From Cheilinus undulatus (lineage: Eukaryota > Chordata > Actinopteri > Labriformes > Labridae), in assembly GCF_018320785.1 (NCBI RefSeq), contig NC_054875.1, positions 30,137,157 through 30,201,156 on the forward strand: a stretch of 64,000 nt of DNA, written 5' to 3'. The notes below the pieces were generated by a model. It had not been told where the DNA came from and made no database searches. It saw only the letters and a program-made list of their open reading frames with translations. This document shows positions 10,184 to 25,100 of the stretch, piece by piece. How positions within the stretch are numbered: the first letter of the stretch is position 1; each line of letters opens with the position of its first letter. Position numbers and translations under genes: made by a program.

Positions 10184-13100
10184 CTACTTTTTGAATCTGT
10201 CCAATGCAGATCTCTGGCTAGAAAACACAGTTGCTTTCTTCTCCCTCTCCTTTCTCTCTTTCTCCATCTTCATTTTGTCTTCCACAGCTTCCCTGATTAA
10301 ATCCTGGAGTGTAGGGTTAGACAAAAACAGAAACAGACCTTTAAACTTAAGAAAATCAACAGTGTCTCAATACCAGGACTACAAAATAAAAGTATCCATT
10401 TACTGAGGGATTTCTTGTTAATATATGGAACACAAACTCCTGCACAAACAAAATTTCACAAATACACTGGCAACGTTTGCACCAAAATGTTGCCACATGT
10501 ATTGGTGCAATTTAGACAATGCTCAGTCTTTCCCTCATGGCTGCTTTAAGTTCAAAATATGACTAAAGATCCGTTTTTTTCCCCAAAGGTTTAGTCCTCA
10601 AACTCAATCCTCAAAATAAATACACGGTATTAACACTCATGGTGTAGCTACTTTTTTGTCACCTTTAACAGCAGAAACATCCCAGTATGACTGCATCAGT
10701 CTTTATAGTAGACACTCGGTTACTTACCCTCTGGTCTTCATGACCCACTTGTTTCTTGCGCCTTTCAACATTGCCAGCAGAGCTACGACCTTTTTTCTTG
10801 TACTTGGGAATGAATTTCTCCTTGGCAAGTGGATCAAAGCCCTGAAAAATGAAAAAAGAAGCTCTCAGAAGGCTGTAAAAACAGAATTATACAGAATCAA
10901 TATTTCGAATTGAACATCTTGCTACAGCTCCTTTGTTGTACCTTTACAGCTGGGGTCGTCGACTACTTTTGTACAAGGCAATCTTTTCTCATGGCAGATT
11001 GTGGGGGGCCAGATTTTTAAATAAACTAAAATAAAACAGTATTTTTGTCTAATGAACAGCTTTGTTTAGATAATTAATATCTTAGAAAATGTAGGAAACT
11101 TAGAGCCTTCAAACGTGAGAAACGATAATTACCTATCACCTTTGCAGCATCTAACCACAAGGAGGTGAACAGGATATTCGGGCTCTCTCTGTTTGATGCT
11201 AGTATGCTGTGTCATAATTGGCCGAAAACATGCAAGCCAGTTCTTCTGTTTTGATTCCTGGTATTTTTGAAGGTGCGTTGTATAAAGCACTTGGCGATTA
11301 TAGTGGCATTAGCCTCCAGAAATATCAGTGAACACTGCCCTTTCAAACAGGACTCACTTTCAGAAGCTAGGCTATGACAGTCCTGCAGAAGGGTACAGCT
11401 GCTCCACATAATTTAGTGAGTTTAAGGTCAAAATGGGCCTAAAAACAATGCTGGCTCAGTTGTATGCTACATCCAAAACGTTGAAGCATTCTATTTTTCC
11501 TCCAGAAAGCCTCTGTGTTTGGCACTATTTTGAAATGCAAACTTTGGCTACCAGCTACATGCCCTTTGGCCACAGTTTATCCAAACGTTATTTTGCAATG
11601 CAAACTTTGGCTACCAGCTACCGGTACGTGCCCGTCCGTCAAAGTTTATCTAAACAGCTTTTTAGGTCTGCGGGCTTCCTCAAAGAAAACAGAGAAGTAA
11701 CTAAGATAAAACAAAAACAAAAAGAGTGATTTTGACATGATGATCTGCTGTTTACTGTGGGCACAAGAGGATACTTTTATGAGCCGAAGCACAGAGAGAA
11801 ACAACTTCTACAGACGGCGACTCAGCGGGAAGAAAGAGAGGGGAGAGCAACTTTAGTGGAGATTGCTTAGCAGGAGAAATCCTGAGTTATCTGGTGGTAT
11901 AGGTGTGGAAACTTAACCATATAAAGCAGATGGGTTTGCCAGACTCCATCTCTATCATCAGGCAAATCCATCTTGAAAAGCTCCAATGAACAACGTTTGT
12001 GCCGCATCGACACGGTTCAGACCAATCGGCATCAAGGAGAACGAGGAGGTAGCTGTGTGTGTTCTACACATTGGAATGTAGTTTGGCAACACTCACCAAC
12101 TTAGCAGCATCAGTCAACAATTAATAAGCGATAAAAACAGTCACCCAAATAGTAAAATCAGTTTAAATAAAACCCAATACCCCTTCGCCCAATAAATGAT
12201 CGTCAAATCTCATAAGTAATCATTCATTTGTCATCCAGGTAAGTTTATGGCTGTTGCTTTATTCAGCTGATAACCAGACAAGCTACAAGTTGAGGTGAAA
12301 AACTTAGATGAAATAACTACTTTTGGCTTATTTACTTCTTATTTCCTCTGAAAGCCTGCAGACCAAAACAGCTGTTCAGATATATTGAGAAACCCAAACC
12401 CATCCTATTTGAAGAGGCAATTCTCACTGAAATCACTGGAGGCTAATGCCACTGCTGTCACCAAGTGCCTTTAAAACCCCAACTTAAAAATACCAAAATA
12501 TCCCTTTAGGTATGTAGGCTGCATTGCTGCCATTCTTGGCCAAGTCCCCCTTGAAAAAGAGATCTTTGATCTCAATGGAGCTAGCCTGGCTAAATAAAGG
12601 TTAAATAAAAAATAAAAAATAAAAAATAAAATAAAGGCTGACATGCTTTGTTTTTTCATTATTCCAGCTCATAGAAATGCTAAACCTTTGTGCCTGTTGT
12701 TGGATAAGTTTGTTAGGTAAAGGATTATAGTCAAACACAAATGTTTGACAACAGCATGTCTCAAAATGATTTTAGATAAGAACAGCATGTGAAAAATGAA
12801 CATACGATAACAACTAGTTTATCTTGTTGTACTTGATGATGCTTGCTTTAGAAGGCAGCTATAGTTTATTTGTGAAGCACTTTTTAGAAAAACAAATAAA
12901 AGTGCTTCACATAAAAGAGAGAGCACTTCCAAAATCATTCACACATGGCATGATGTACAGACAGACCAAACTAACTTAGGAAAATCACTGACATATATGC
13001 CATGCAATGTTTTTTTCTAGAGAACACAGTCTCTAGGTTCAGATTTGTTTGAATCCTACTTGTGCAGATTTTACTGAAGTTTCATTATTTTTCTCCTAAA

Positions 13101-16100
13101 CAAACACTCCTTTAATTGTGTTGTTGGTTGATTTCTGATGAAATACTCTGTCTATAAGGGAACTTGGCTGGGCTTCCTTCCCTGTCATCAGGCTAAGCTG
13201 ACGTGATGGGGCTCGTTTGAAATCAAATTTCCACTTTAACTGGGACGACTGACACATGCGACATAGTCAATCTATGACAATCATTTGCAGAAGACAAAAT
13301 GCAATTGAAGGTCAAAGTGACTGATCATACTAAGAATTAGAGCTACTATCAGAATCTCCTGTAAACAGAATTAATGTATATTACTGTATTTACATACTGA
13401 CCAGTTTTCTCATACTGCAAGGAAATAAAATATTTGACATCCTGACTTTTAATAGCCAATCATATCCATCACTCTTGATCTTTTCTGGAGGAACTGTGAT
13501 TACAAACCCTTTAACGGTCTAATTTGACTTTAAAGGTCAAATAGAGGCATCAGCAATATTGTCTGTCTGTTTCTAAACTAGATGAAACTCAGATGTTCAA
13601 GTTTCCAAAAACATCTTCCACACTAAGAGGGGTTAAAAAGATGAATATCAGACCCTAGGTGTTAATGAAAACAACTTCTTTTCCCCTGAAACTACAAGTG
13701 AGTTTAAAAGACAAGTTTAGAAATTGCACTTTAACTTTAAATTTCGGTTTAATATATTAATCCCAGAAGGGAAATTCACTTTTCTTATCTTAAATTTTGT
13801 TAATAACATAAGTCATTGAGTCATTCAATCACATTTGCAGTTTGTATGTAAGAACAATATTTGATTAATATTATAAATCAAGTGTGGTGTGAAAAAGAGA
13901 GCAGATTTTATCTTAAGGCCACATATCCAGCCCTATATTACAATCATCAGTTTTCTTCTGTATACAGTGGATCTCACTTCAGTTCCTTCCACCTGCATTT
14001 ACAAAACGTCAGTGTTGTAGAAAAACATTTGGCAGGACCTCCAGCTTTTCTGGCCTCTACCCTGTGTACAGATTGATGTGTGTACCTTTATAAGAAAAAC
14101 ATACTTTGGCTACAGCTCAAGCATGCTCTCCCTGCTAGTCCAGCCTTATAGGTTGTGGTAATCCCTTATCTTAGTTGTCTTTGGCCTATTTGCCTCTGAC
14201 AGTCCAGATAAGAAGGGAGGGAAAATGCACCTGCTCTTCCAGCTGAGCTGAACCACAGACTGTGTGTTACTTACCAGAGCTTGGACCCTGTCTTGATGCC
14301 GTTGCTGAAAGGTGGCATGGTCCACCTGCCCCAGCTCATGGGGGTCCAGGCTGATGAGCTCTGGCTGAATCTTCTCCAGCAGGGCCTTAACCTCCCACTC
14401 CTGCCTCTGCTTTGCGCTACGGTACGGGTTAGCATCCAGACCATCAAAGTTGGGCTCTCCTGCACCTGTGAGTTGAAATTGAAAGAGACCAAGATAAAGA
14501 CATAAAACAGTTTGAAAGCTCTAAAAATGTAATGGCTGTAGTTGCTCGAGTATGGACTTGATGTTGGCACTGAGAGCCCCAAGGAATCTCAGTTAGGCCC
14601 CAAATAAAATACCCATTTTACAGCAGGAACAAGCAATCTGATACAAATTCTTTTAAACCCTGGAGCTCATAATCATCTCAATCAGCTCATCAAATACACA
14701 ATCCAACAACTCCAAAATGCTCTCATGGACAAGTTGTGACCTGCACATTCACCACACTATGAAATAATAATGTATAATTATGTAACATTACGACGCATGA
14801 AGCAAACACTCAGAACTATTTCTTGAGTAAACCACTGGGCGGAGCGACACAGTGCAGCAGCCATGCCTGGAGTGTAGTTCCGGCTTTGCATTTAGCTTTA
14901 AAACATCTCCATCTCGTAATGTTCCATGATTATTTCATAGTGTGGTGAATGTACAGGTCACAACTTGTCCATGAGAGCATTTTGGAGTTGCTGGATTGTG
15001 TATTTGATGAAGGGAAAGCTGGAACACCGTCTGCTTACATTGAGTTGGCACAGCAGGTCTGAAGTCGGCAGCGGCCGATCTAAAAACAGCTTGCACTGAC
15101 AACTGAAGGTAACAAACCCATTACTAAGACTACAGGAATTATGGCAATGGACGAATTATCCAAAATGTTTAAGTATCCCTTTAAGGCTTAGAGCTGCACA
15201 TAATTAAGCATAACAGGGATGGTGTTGATTTGACTGACAGGCAGGTGCACTGCAGCTGTTCTCCAAGAGGTTAGGCTTCATTTTTGCCCAATTCATTGCT
15301 GAATTTAAACTGTTGGATTTATTTGTGTTGTTTCAATTGTTTTGAAAGCAGTCGGAAAGGTGCCAGACAATCTCCACGGGTGACTTTCAACAACTATGAT
15401 AATCATATCACCTGCCTTAATGCCATCTCTATACCTGATTCTAGATTAATACAAGTAGTTGGGAGTCAGTACTGGTAATACGCTGACCGCCATTGTTAGG
15501 TTTTATGGTGCCTTTTCAGAAACCAGTTGGTGAAGGCAGTGAAACTCTTATCATGTTTTTACAGTCTATAATCAACAAGAAAGTGGAAGTGTTTTATATT
15601 ATCATATTAACACTCGACTTTTGTCCAGCTCTGTTTTCTCCCATCAGCAAATCAACACCAAGCTTAAACTCCCATCAAATGTTCTAAATATGCAGGTATA
15701 AGGTACTTTACCTGGTACAAGCATGCTGGTGAAACCGTCTCCATGCCCCACCCCGAGGACATCCTCAAAGGGGCAGAACTGCAGCCCCCAAACAGTCCCC
15801 TTAACTCTGTGAGCCATGTAAGGCTTAGTCACTGGAGTGCTCCAAACGTCCCTGTAAATCTGCAGAGACAGTTTTCAAAGACATGGATGAAAGACACTGT
15901 AATGACTTTCTATTTTTCACTCGTTCAAACAAGTGACAGCTTCTCTTTAATGTGTACTTTAACGGAAAATTTTGATTAATGTCAACTATGCTTTCAGCGT
16001 TTTTCTTACTGATTCTATTTTAACCTTAAGTCACAACATTATTTCTCAGTATAAATATATATTAAGAACAAACAGAAAATGTTTTGCATCTGATGCAATG

Positions 16101-19100
16101 ACAAAAACTGGAAATAATCACCTTTAAGTCAAAATTATTCACAAAACAACTGCAACTAATCAGTTTTCCCTATTAAACTTTCTGGATCCGGACTAGAAAA
16201 TTGAGAAAATGTGACATTATTGTCCAGGACAAACTGGTAAGTATCATAAATTTAATCAAAATCTGAAAATTATGTCTTTATCAACTTACTTAAATTTTGC
16301 AGTTGCAACGAGGTTAAAATGTTGCAATATACTGAGTACTGCAACAACCAGTGAACAACATATGCACAGACACAAAGGCCAAGAGGAGCAGACAACTGGG
16401 ACAATCAGTTTAAATTTCATATAAATAATGCCACTTTCATGCAGTTATTTTTGTCCAAATAGAATAATGATCTTTTCTTTCTATCTTTAACATTACTTTC
16501 ATAATTTTCCCCTAATTTTCAACCCGAGTCAAATTATTTAACCACTTAATATAAGCATGTATCTCATAGGTAGAATCCTACTTGTAAAAAAGAGATACAC
16601 GAAATGCATCTTTTCCTTTAGTCATCCTTCTGGGACAAATCATTATTCATGCAGTGTGGAAGTGATCTGGACCTGAACAATGTCTCCTGTGGCAGCTGAC
16701 AGCAGCCCCTTCTGGCTCAGGGACAGACAGGACGATCCAGCAGGGAGGAAGTAAGACTTGAGGGGCTTGAATGCTCTAATGTCATACACTTTCAGCTTTT
16801 TATCCATTCCAGATGTTGCCATATACCTGCCAAGAGAGGAGAGCAGAATGAAAGACTGCTCTCTGGTGGACACTGGCATAAATGCAGTTTATAATGCTAC
16901 TGGACATTTAACAGCACTTAGCCAGAGGTTGCACCTTGATATTTAAAATTTCCTCATGTACACTTTTTTAGAGGAAATGCTGGTGACAGCTGAGTAGATA
17001 TAATTTCCTGAATTCTGATGCAAGGTATTTTATTTTCATTAGACACATTGTGTTTTCTTTTCTAGACAGAGGTGGTGGCCCCCTGTCAGGTCATGTATTA
17101 GCAAAATATCAAAAAGCTAATTATAAATTCAGAGGATCTCTGCATGCTTGCATGTAGTTGCAATCTCAGTTGATATAATTGAATCAGTTAACTAGAAGGG
17201 AAGAAAAGCATTTTGTATTGAACTAAATGAATCTTCCAAGTACAAGGGCCTTCTTCTCACAGCCTTATCATGTTGAAAGCCTGTAATCTAGATAGCTTTG
17301 ACTGACACTGCTGCCAAAAAGCTCTTCACGTTAATATGGATGGTAAAACTGTGACAACATTTTTAAAAAATGAGAGAAAAAAGGCAGCCATGCCCCCTAA
17401 GAGGGACAAAAAGCTCTGAGAGTTAACTAAGGGTACTCTCACAACACAATCCAAGTACCATACCAAAGCCTATTTGACCCCCAAAGTCCACTAATTATGC
17501 ATCCAAGTGTCCAGATTTTTCAGTCGTTCGGACCTTGTTCTAGCTCTTTTTTTTTGTTATAATAGAGAATAATTTATTTCTTGTGTTTGTTGAAAAATTC
17601 ACAAGATGAGGAACTTCAAAAATAATCTCATATTAAATCACAATAGCAATGTTGGGGAAAAACAATCATAACTGATTATTTTCACAAATCGTTCAGCCCT
17701 AAAACCAACAATCACACAGAAGCGGGGTATTAGACGGCCTAGTATGACCAAAATGACTCAAAAAAAGCCACAAAGTGCATAAAAACTACTGTCATGCTGT
17801 CTTCCTATTCTCCATTGTGCTGACTCTGTGAGACTTTGCTCCTTGTACTCTGCAGGTATCATAATATGACTTGAAAATGAAATGCACATTTATGCCAGAG
17901 CAATGTATGTGCAGGCTAGCCTCAGCATTATTTCGAGCAACCAGCTTTAGTTCAAGTCTAGACAAAAGATCTGAATAAAGGAACTGTGTGAAAACATGGG
18001 GGTTGGATCAGACAAAAAAGATTAGTCTTTTTCTTTGAAAAGCCCAGCAGAGCTAACCTTGCAAAGCAGATGGATACGCCCATTTCCTTGATTTTCACTG
18101 GCGAATCCCTCTTGCAAAGCTCCCATCTGAACTGCTTGGGCCCGGTTAGAAAGTGACAGGACCAATCAGCAACTAGGGGCAGTACTTTCAGGCGCGGCAG
18201 AGTTGTGACGTAAACAAACAGCAGCAAGAGGCCGGTGCAATTATGGTGGAAGAGCTTGGCGTGGATGCTGCTAAAGCGCCAGTTTTATCAGAACTTGACG
18301 ACATTTCTTTGTTAGAAGAGGAACAAAGAACAGCATTGAGTTGTTTTCTTTTCAAAAACAACAAAAGTCAAGTACTTACATGTCTATAGTCGCCATATTT
18401 CACATTATTCCTCGGTAGCTGTGCACACACAGCGCGATAGCGGCTACGTCACGTGTTTTGTTGCTCTGATTGGCCCGTAGAGATTTGACAGACAGAATGT
18501 TCATCCAATCACACTCTGAGTTTTTTTTCAAAGCCTCTGCCTTTTCTCAAATGTTTCCTATTGAAGCTTTCCCAGATGGATGTGTGAAACAAATCCCTCT
18601 GGTGTGTCAGGTTACACCAGAGCTAAATATGATGAATGCAGGCGCCACATACTGGACTTGAATGCACAGTGCCCGACTCCTCTGTACCTCTGGTTGTTCA
18701 CTTTCTCTTGAGTGAAACACGCTCATGATCTCAGTTATATGTTGTAAACTAGCTTGTTCAGGTCACTGTTCGTCTAAGGTATAAGTATATTCAGGCCACT
18801 GAATATATATAAACATTAGAAAAGTCTTAGGGACGCCACAATTCGGTTACTGAAGGGGACTTGCCATATTAGAAACGCTCTCTAATCCCAACGTTTGGTC
18901 AACCTCAAACAAGGGAAAGAGCTGGAGCTGAGGCAGGGCCTCCTTATAAACGGCTACATGGTCAGTAAGATCAACCATATGCCCTATAAATAACTGTTGT
19001 CCTTCATTTAATCAACATGGATGAGGTAAAAATGTTTGTGACACTGTAAAAGTGGAGTGGTCCAAATGAATGATTTTAAGTGGAACTTGATCCACTCATA

Positions 19101-22100
19101 AACAACAGATCAAAACTCAGGACTGAACAGCATAGTAAGTGTTAAGTTTCAAAGATGACTCACGTGCCAGTCTTGTCTACAGCGACAGAGCGCACGCCAC
19201 CCTGATGACAGAGCATCTTGACGAGAGCTTCTTTCTGGTTGGGTGACCAGAGGGTGACCGTGCCGTTGTGGTGGCCAAGATGAATGATGGCGTTATGGGG
19301 ATTTTGGCACATCACGTCAAGTCGACCAGTCTTGGTGCAAATGGCTGCCACCTCCTTTCCCACAGATACATCCAGGTACTGCAGGAAACTCGTTGCACTC
19401 TGACAAAGAGAGAAACAACAGGGGAGTTACTAGAGCTAATAAGAGACGGTTCAATAAAGTCTGTGTTCAAGAAATTAACCTGAAAATTAGACTACATTTT
19501 TTCATTTGTAAAAAAGATCAGCCTGTTTTTTAAAACTATATTTCTATTATTACTGATGCACTGTTGAAAAGAAGGTTTTAGCTTTTATGCTAGTAAAACA
19601 TTATGTTATGGCTAGAATTTTGTTAAAACAGACAAGCAATTTATATGTAAATCTTTAATGAACCTACCGCTGTGGCAAGCAAAAAGTGGTATGGGAGGAA
19701 CTGCATACGAAGAACGTCATTGAATTTGCGGATACAGTGAAGCTCTATGCCATTGGAGTCATAGACATAGAGCCACTTCTTCTGAGCCACTGCATACATG
19801 GCTTCACTATGAAGCCACCTATATCAACGTAAAAATTGATTTTTATTTACAGAAAGACTGTACCGGGATCAGGTAGAGTGAAGCACGACAGTAAAAAACG
19901 TAAGCTGGATGACTTACTTTACATCATTGACCGACTCCATCACATTTATCTCACACATCAGCTGTTTGGATTGCCAGTCTATACAAGCAACATGGCCTCT
20001 CCTCCCACCGAGCAGCAGGTGACTGAAGTAAAGAGATCATAATGCTAAAAACTTACACACAGCACAAACATAAGACATTTTAAATCATAACTAAAACCAA
20101 CGCAGCACTTTCTTTGAGCAGTGGAAGCTCTTTAAGGCAAACTTCTTTATGTTGACCTGCAGCAATGCTGTTTATATTGAAAAATATCTGAGGAATCCCC
20201 TCTATACTATCTTCATAAATATTACATTTCAAATCCATCTGGTGACTACAGCTGCGGGTGTAGTAGATGGAAATATGAAACACCAGGTGGATCCATACTG
20301 GCTCTGATTAAATGATAGTAACTACTAAATGAGTGAATTTAAGTTAACTTTAAATTTACTGTCAATCACTAAAGACAGAAATACATGATTTGTTATGGGA
20401 ATGCTAAAGTGAAACAAATACCTAACTGTAATAAAGGGCTCTCACATGCAGGGGCCCTCCATATGCAGACACTTCATGCTAAAATAAGAATTAAATGATG
20501 CTGCAAAATTTTTTAGAGCCAATCAGGACAAAATTTGAGACTTTTGTCAGACAAAGTATTGACGATAGATGGGAAAAGGAGGGACATGTAAATCAAGACT
20601 TAGTTTTAAACACAAAAACAGTGTAGAGGCCTAACCAGGCAACATCCAGCTTGGTGGACGCTAAATTATACATGGGTTATTCATTTAACAAAAGGTCAAA
20701 AGATCTACTGGTTAAATAGGCTACACATCCCAGAGTTTTTAAAAATGTTAATACTTTGTTGGCACATGTTTAAAACAATAACATTGCTGCTTTTTCTGAT
20801 CACATTACATTGACTCCTTAAACTGTTAAAGACAGCTATGGTGTATGTGGAGATCATATGGATTCATTATTAAAAATAATTTCATTATAAGCAGTTACAA
20901 AGTTGAATGATCTTTTCCTTGCTCAGTAGTAAACCATACATTCTGCCTTTTTCCCCCAGGCTTTACAGATAAAATCTGCTATAAAAAAAGTTCAACTCAA
21001 GTTTTTCATAATCCAACCAAATAAAGTTAACAGTCATCAAAGACATTTTCCTAAAAAGTCCATCCCTGATTAATTGAAGATTAGCAGTAAAGCAGAAAGA
21101 TAAATCTTGTCTCTAAAGTTCCTGAGTGTAACTGAGCTTACAATGATCTTTTTCTTCTATTTAGATTATATTTTACATAGGACTCCAAGGTATAACTAAC
21201 CAACAAATTAATTCGAACTTTCTTTTCTTTTTTTTAATAATGACATTATAAATTTGGAGATATTATGCTTTGTTATGTGAATTTATAAATGCAAACATTT
21301 GTATAAAGTCATTCTAATCATACATTTTTAATTTCTTTAAAATAATATTATGTATATCTTATGCATTTTCAAATATAGTATGTCTTTTTCTTCAATACAT
21401 ACTGTGTATTGAAGAAGTTATACTAATTGTATACTGTTTGAAATCATGTATTTAGATACACACCATTTGAGAAGAAAAAAGGAAAGCATGTATATTTTTG
21501 ATAGAGGTTCAGAAATAAAGAATCGTTAGTAAAGAATTCAGATAAATATGTTAATCTTAAATTTATTATGCCTTTAAATGTATTTACTGTAAGATAAAAA
21601 CAAATGGAAACGCGTTATTTTTGAACAATTTAAATGAAATTAATTGCTGACTAGGTTTATATAAATAGTTTTTTTCAATAATGTATTAGGGAATAGTGGG
21701 ATTAAATGAGGACTTCTAAATATCTGAAGAAAATAAACCTAGTGTTTTTGCTCTTTTAAACATTTAAAATAATTGTTAATTTGATTAAATTCAATAATCT
21801 TTTGTTTTAATAACAGAGTGAACCTTTGAGAAAAGTTTATATTTTCAGCCTCTTACGTAAAAATTGCACAGATACTAAGCAACTATATAAGCTCAAGTAG
21901 GACTGAGTGCAGTATTCCATTTTTGTTGCCGTAGCATTGATAGAGGTAGAGATATCACTGTCTGACCTTTACTAGTACTGACTAACAGTTTTACTAGGAT
22001 CATATTCTGGTACTGTTATGGCTGATTAAGTTACCTAATAACATTATTAGTAAAGTATTGTCCTATAATATGTGTTTGGTTCAAACCTCTTGCTCTGAGT

Positions 22101-25100
22101 CCTTATGTAACAGCCAATAATTAAATGACTAACAAAGGAGAAAATCTTTGCCAACATTGTTTTATTTGCACAGACAGTTTATACTAACCGGCCAGTCTTG
22201 CTGTAATCCACTCGATATGGACCAAACTGAGACAGCTTTAGGTTGAAATACTGAGGAAAGAGAGGAAGGGAAAAAACAATCAGAATAGGTGAATCAACCA
22301 GGGCAGTGACAACAGTTTATTTACATTTTTTTCGAAATGCTTGAAATTCAAATTTAATCATCCAAACATCATTTGTGCATGTGACTGATTCACACAATTA
22401 CAACAGCAGGATTACATAAACTTTTATCTAAGTATAAAATGATCTAATTATAAATTAACTCAGGTTTGGCAGGATTAAAGAAAAGAACAGTCTGACACGG
22501 ACAAAGTTGCCAGATGGCCCATTAAGTGAATAAACTAACTTTGGACCCTGCATTCATCAAGAACACCTCATTCTTTGTGAAGCCTTCGATGTTCTCAGAG
22601 TTTGTTACTGTGGAACACAATTAACTTTTCTAATCTTGTTCCATGAAAGTCTGTGAACCTGCAGCAGCACAGGTACCCAGCAAAAAATCCACATACATGT
22701 CTACACTACAATATCTGCACGGATAAATTCACTTCTTATAGCAGAGTAGTTTTTATACATTACACCTCATTAAAAGTAAAAAAGACGCACCTTTGCTCCA
22801 GATGTTATATCCACAGCATCTGCAATATCTTCTTGAGAGATCGTGCATGTGTCCTCATCTTCATCACCTTCCAAAAACCTGACATAGGGAAAAAAAAATT
22901 CTAATCAGCCCTTACAAACAGCTTAAAGCGACATTTCAAATAATTATGTCCTTCCTGGGCAATTTAGGATTCAATTAGATCACACAGCAGGCAGTTATTT
23001 TTTGCAGAAATTACCCAGCATCCTCAGGGAGTAGAAGGTCAAACCGGGCAGCTTGTTTCGTAGCCATTTCTGAGGCTTCTTCAGATCGGGTTATCATATC
23101 TCTCAGCTTGTAATGCCGGCGCCTCGGCTAGAAAGAAAAAGTAAAGAAGAACAATTTAGCTACTAGCAGCATCTAACTGCATTTGTTTGCTAGAACCAGC
23201 ACAAAAGAAACATCTCTTACCTTTTTTGTTTTATCTTTCCTCTTGAACTTCTGGACTCTGTCTTCTGGAATAGGAGCAGGTCCAGGGAAAGGGTCTGAAA
23301 TCTGAGGGAATGTGGACAAGAAGTACAAGAAAGAAACAGAATTTTTTGCTGACACTTTCTAGGTGAGGTATTGAAGATCTGGGATGTATGCTATCATTTA
23401 TCTGGCTCAACCAATGAACATCTACAATATATGGACAAAAGAATCTGGCCACCCGCCAACTACGCCAACAAGAAGTGTAATGACATTGTATTCATATGCA
23501 TGTAAAGTGCCATGCAAAAGGAATGGCTCCTTTTCTGATTGCTGATTATTTTTGCATATTTATCACACTTGAATGTTTTAGGTCATCAAAACAATTTCAA
23601 TATCTCACATAGACAACCAAAGTAAATACAAAATGCAGTTTCTAAACGATGATTTTATTTAATTAAGTGAAACAAAAATACAAACCTATCTGGCCCTGTG
23701 TGGAAATGTAATTGCCCCTCTTGTTAAATCATTAAGTTAACTGTGATTAACCACAGTTTTTGGAAAGCTGAGTTTAATTTCACTGGCCACACCCAGGCCT
23801 GATTAATGCCAGATTTGTTGAATCAAGAAATCACTTAAATAGATGCTGTCAGACAAAGTGAAGTAGGCTACAAGATCTCAAAAAGAAACATATCATGCCA
23901 CAATCCAAAGACGTTCAAAAACAAGTGAGAAGCAAAAAGATTGAAATCTATCAGTCTGGAAAAGGTTACAAAGCCATTTCCAAGGCTTTGGGACTTCAGC
24001 GAACCATGGTGAGAGCCATTATCCACAAATGGAGAAAAATGGGAACAGTTGTGAACCTTTCCCAGGAGTGGTCGGCCAACCAAAATGACTCCAAGAGCGC
24101 AATAATGACTCATCCAGGAGGTCACAAAAAAACCCAGAACCACATCCAAAGAACTGCAGGCCACACTGGCCTCAGTTAAGGTCAGTGTTCATCACTCAAC
24201 CACAAGAAAGACACTGGGCAAAAATGGCACCCATGGGAGAGGTCCAAGACCAAAACCACTGCTGACAAAAAAGAACACAAAAGCTCGTCTCACATTTGTC
24301 AAGAAACATCTTGATGACCCCCAAGACTTTTGGAGAAATATTCTGTGGACTGACGAGACCAAGTTTAAACTTTTTGGAAGGTGTACAGCCTGTTACATCT
24401 GGCATAAAAATAACAGTATTTGATCAAAATACATCATGCCAACAGACAAACATGGTGGAACAATGAATTCTGCTGTCTACCAGAAAATGCTGAAGGTGAA
24501 TGTCCAGCCATAAGTTCATGCCCTCAAGCTCAAGCGCTCTTGGGTTATAAAGCAAAACAGTGACCTGAAATATACCAGCAAGTCCACCTCTGAATGGCAA
24601 AAAAAAACCCAACAAACAAACAAACAAACAAACAAAAAAAAAAAAAAAAAAAAATGAAGGTTTTGAAGTGGCCAAGTCAAAGTCCGGACTTAAATCCAAT
24701 TGAGACACTGTGGTGTGACCTTAAACGGGCAGTTCATGCTTGAAAACCCTCAAGCATGGCTGAATTAAAAAAATTCTGTGAAGAAGAGTGGGTGAAAATT
24801 CCTCCACAGTGATGCAAAAGCCTGATCACCAGTTATCGCATTTCAGGTTTTGCTGTCATGGGTGGCACAACCAGTTATTAGGTTCAGGAGGCAATTACTT
24901 TTTCACATAGGGCCAGAGAAATTTGGATTTTTTTTCCCCTTAATAAATAAAATCACAATTTAGAAACTGCATTTTGTATTTATTTGGGTTGTCTTTGTAA
25001 AATATATTAAAACTGGTTTGACGATCTGAAACATTTAAGTGTGATAAACATGCAAAAAAAAAAATCAGGAATCAGAAAGGGGGCAATTACTTTTTCACAG

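Noticed and set aside
23895-24179. Host DNA-binding gene with helix-turn-helix
   Set aside because: It is the N-terminus of a Tc1 transposase between recognisable inverted ends, with an interrupted frame.
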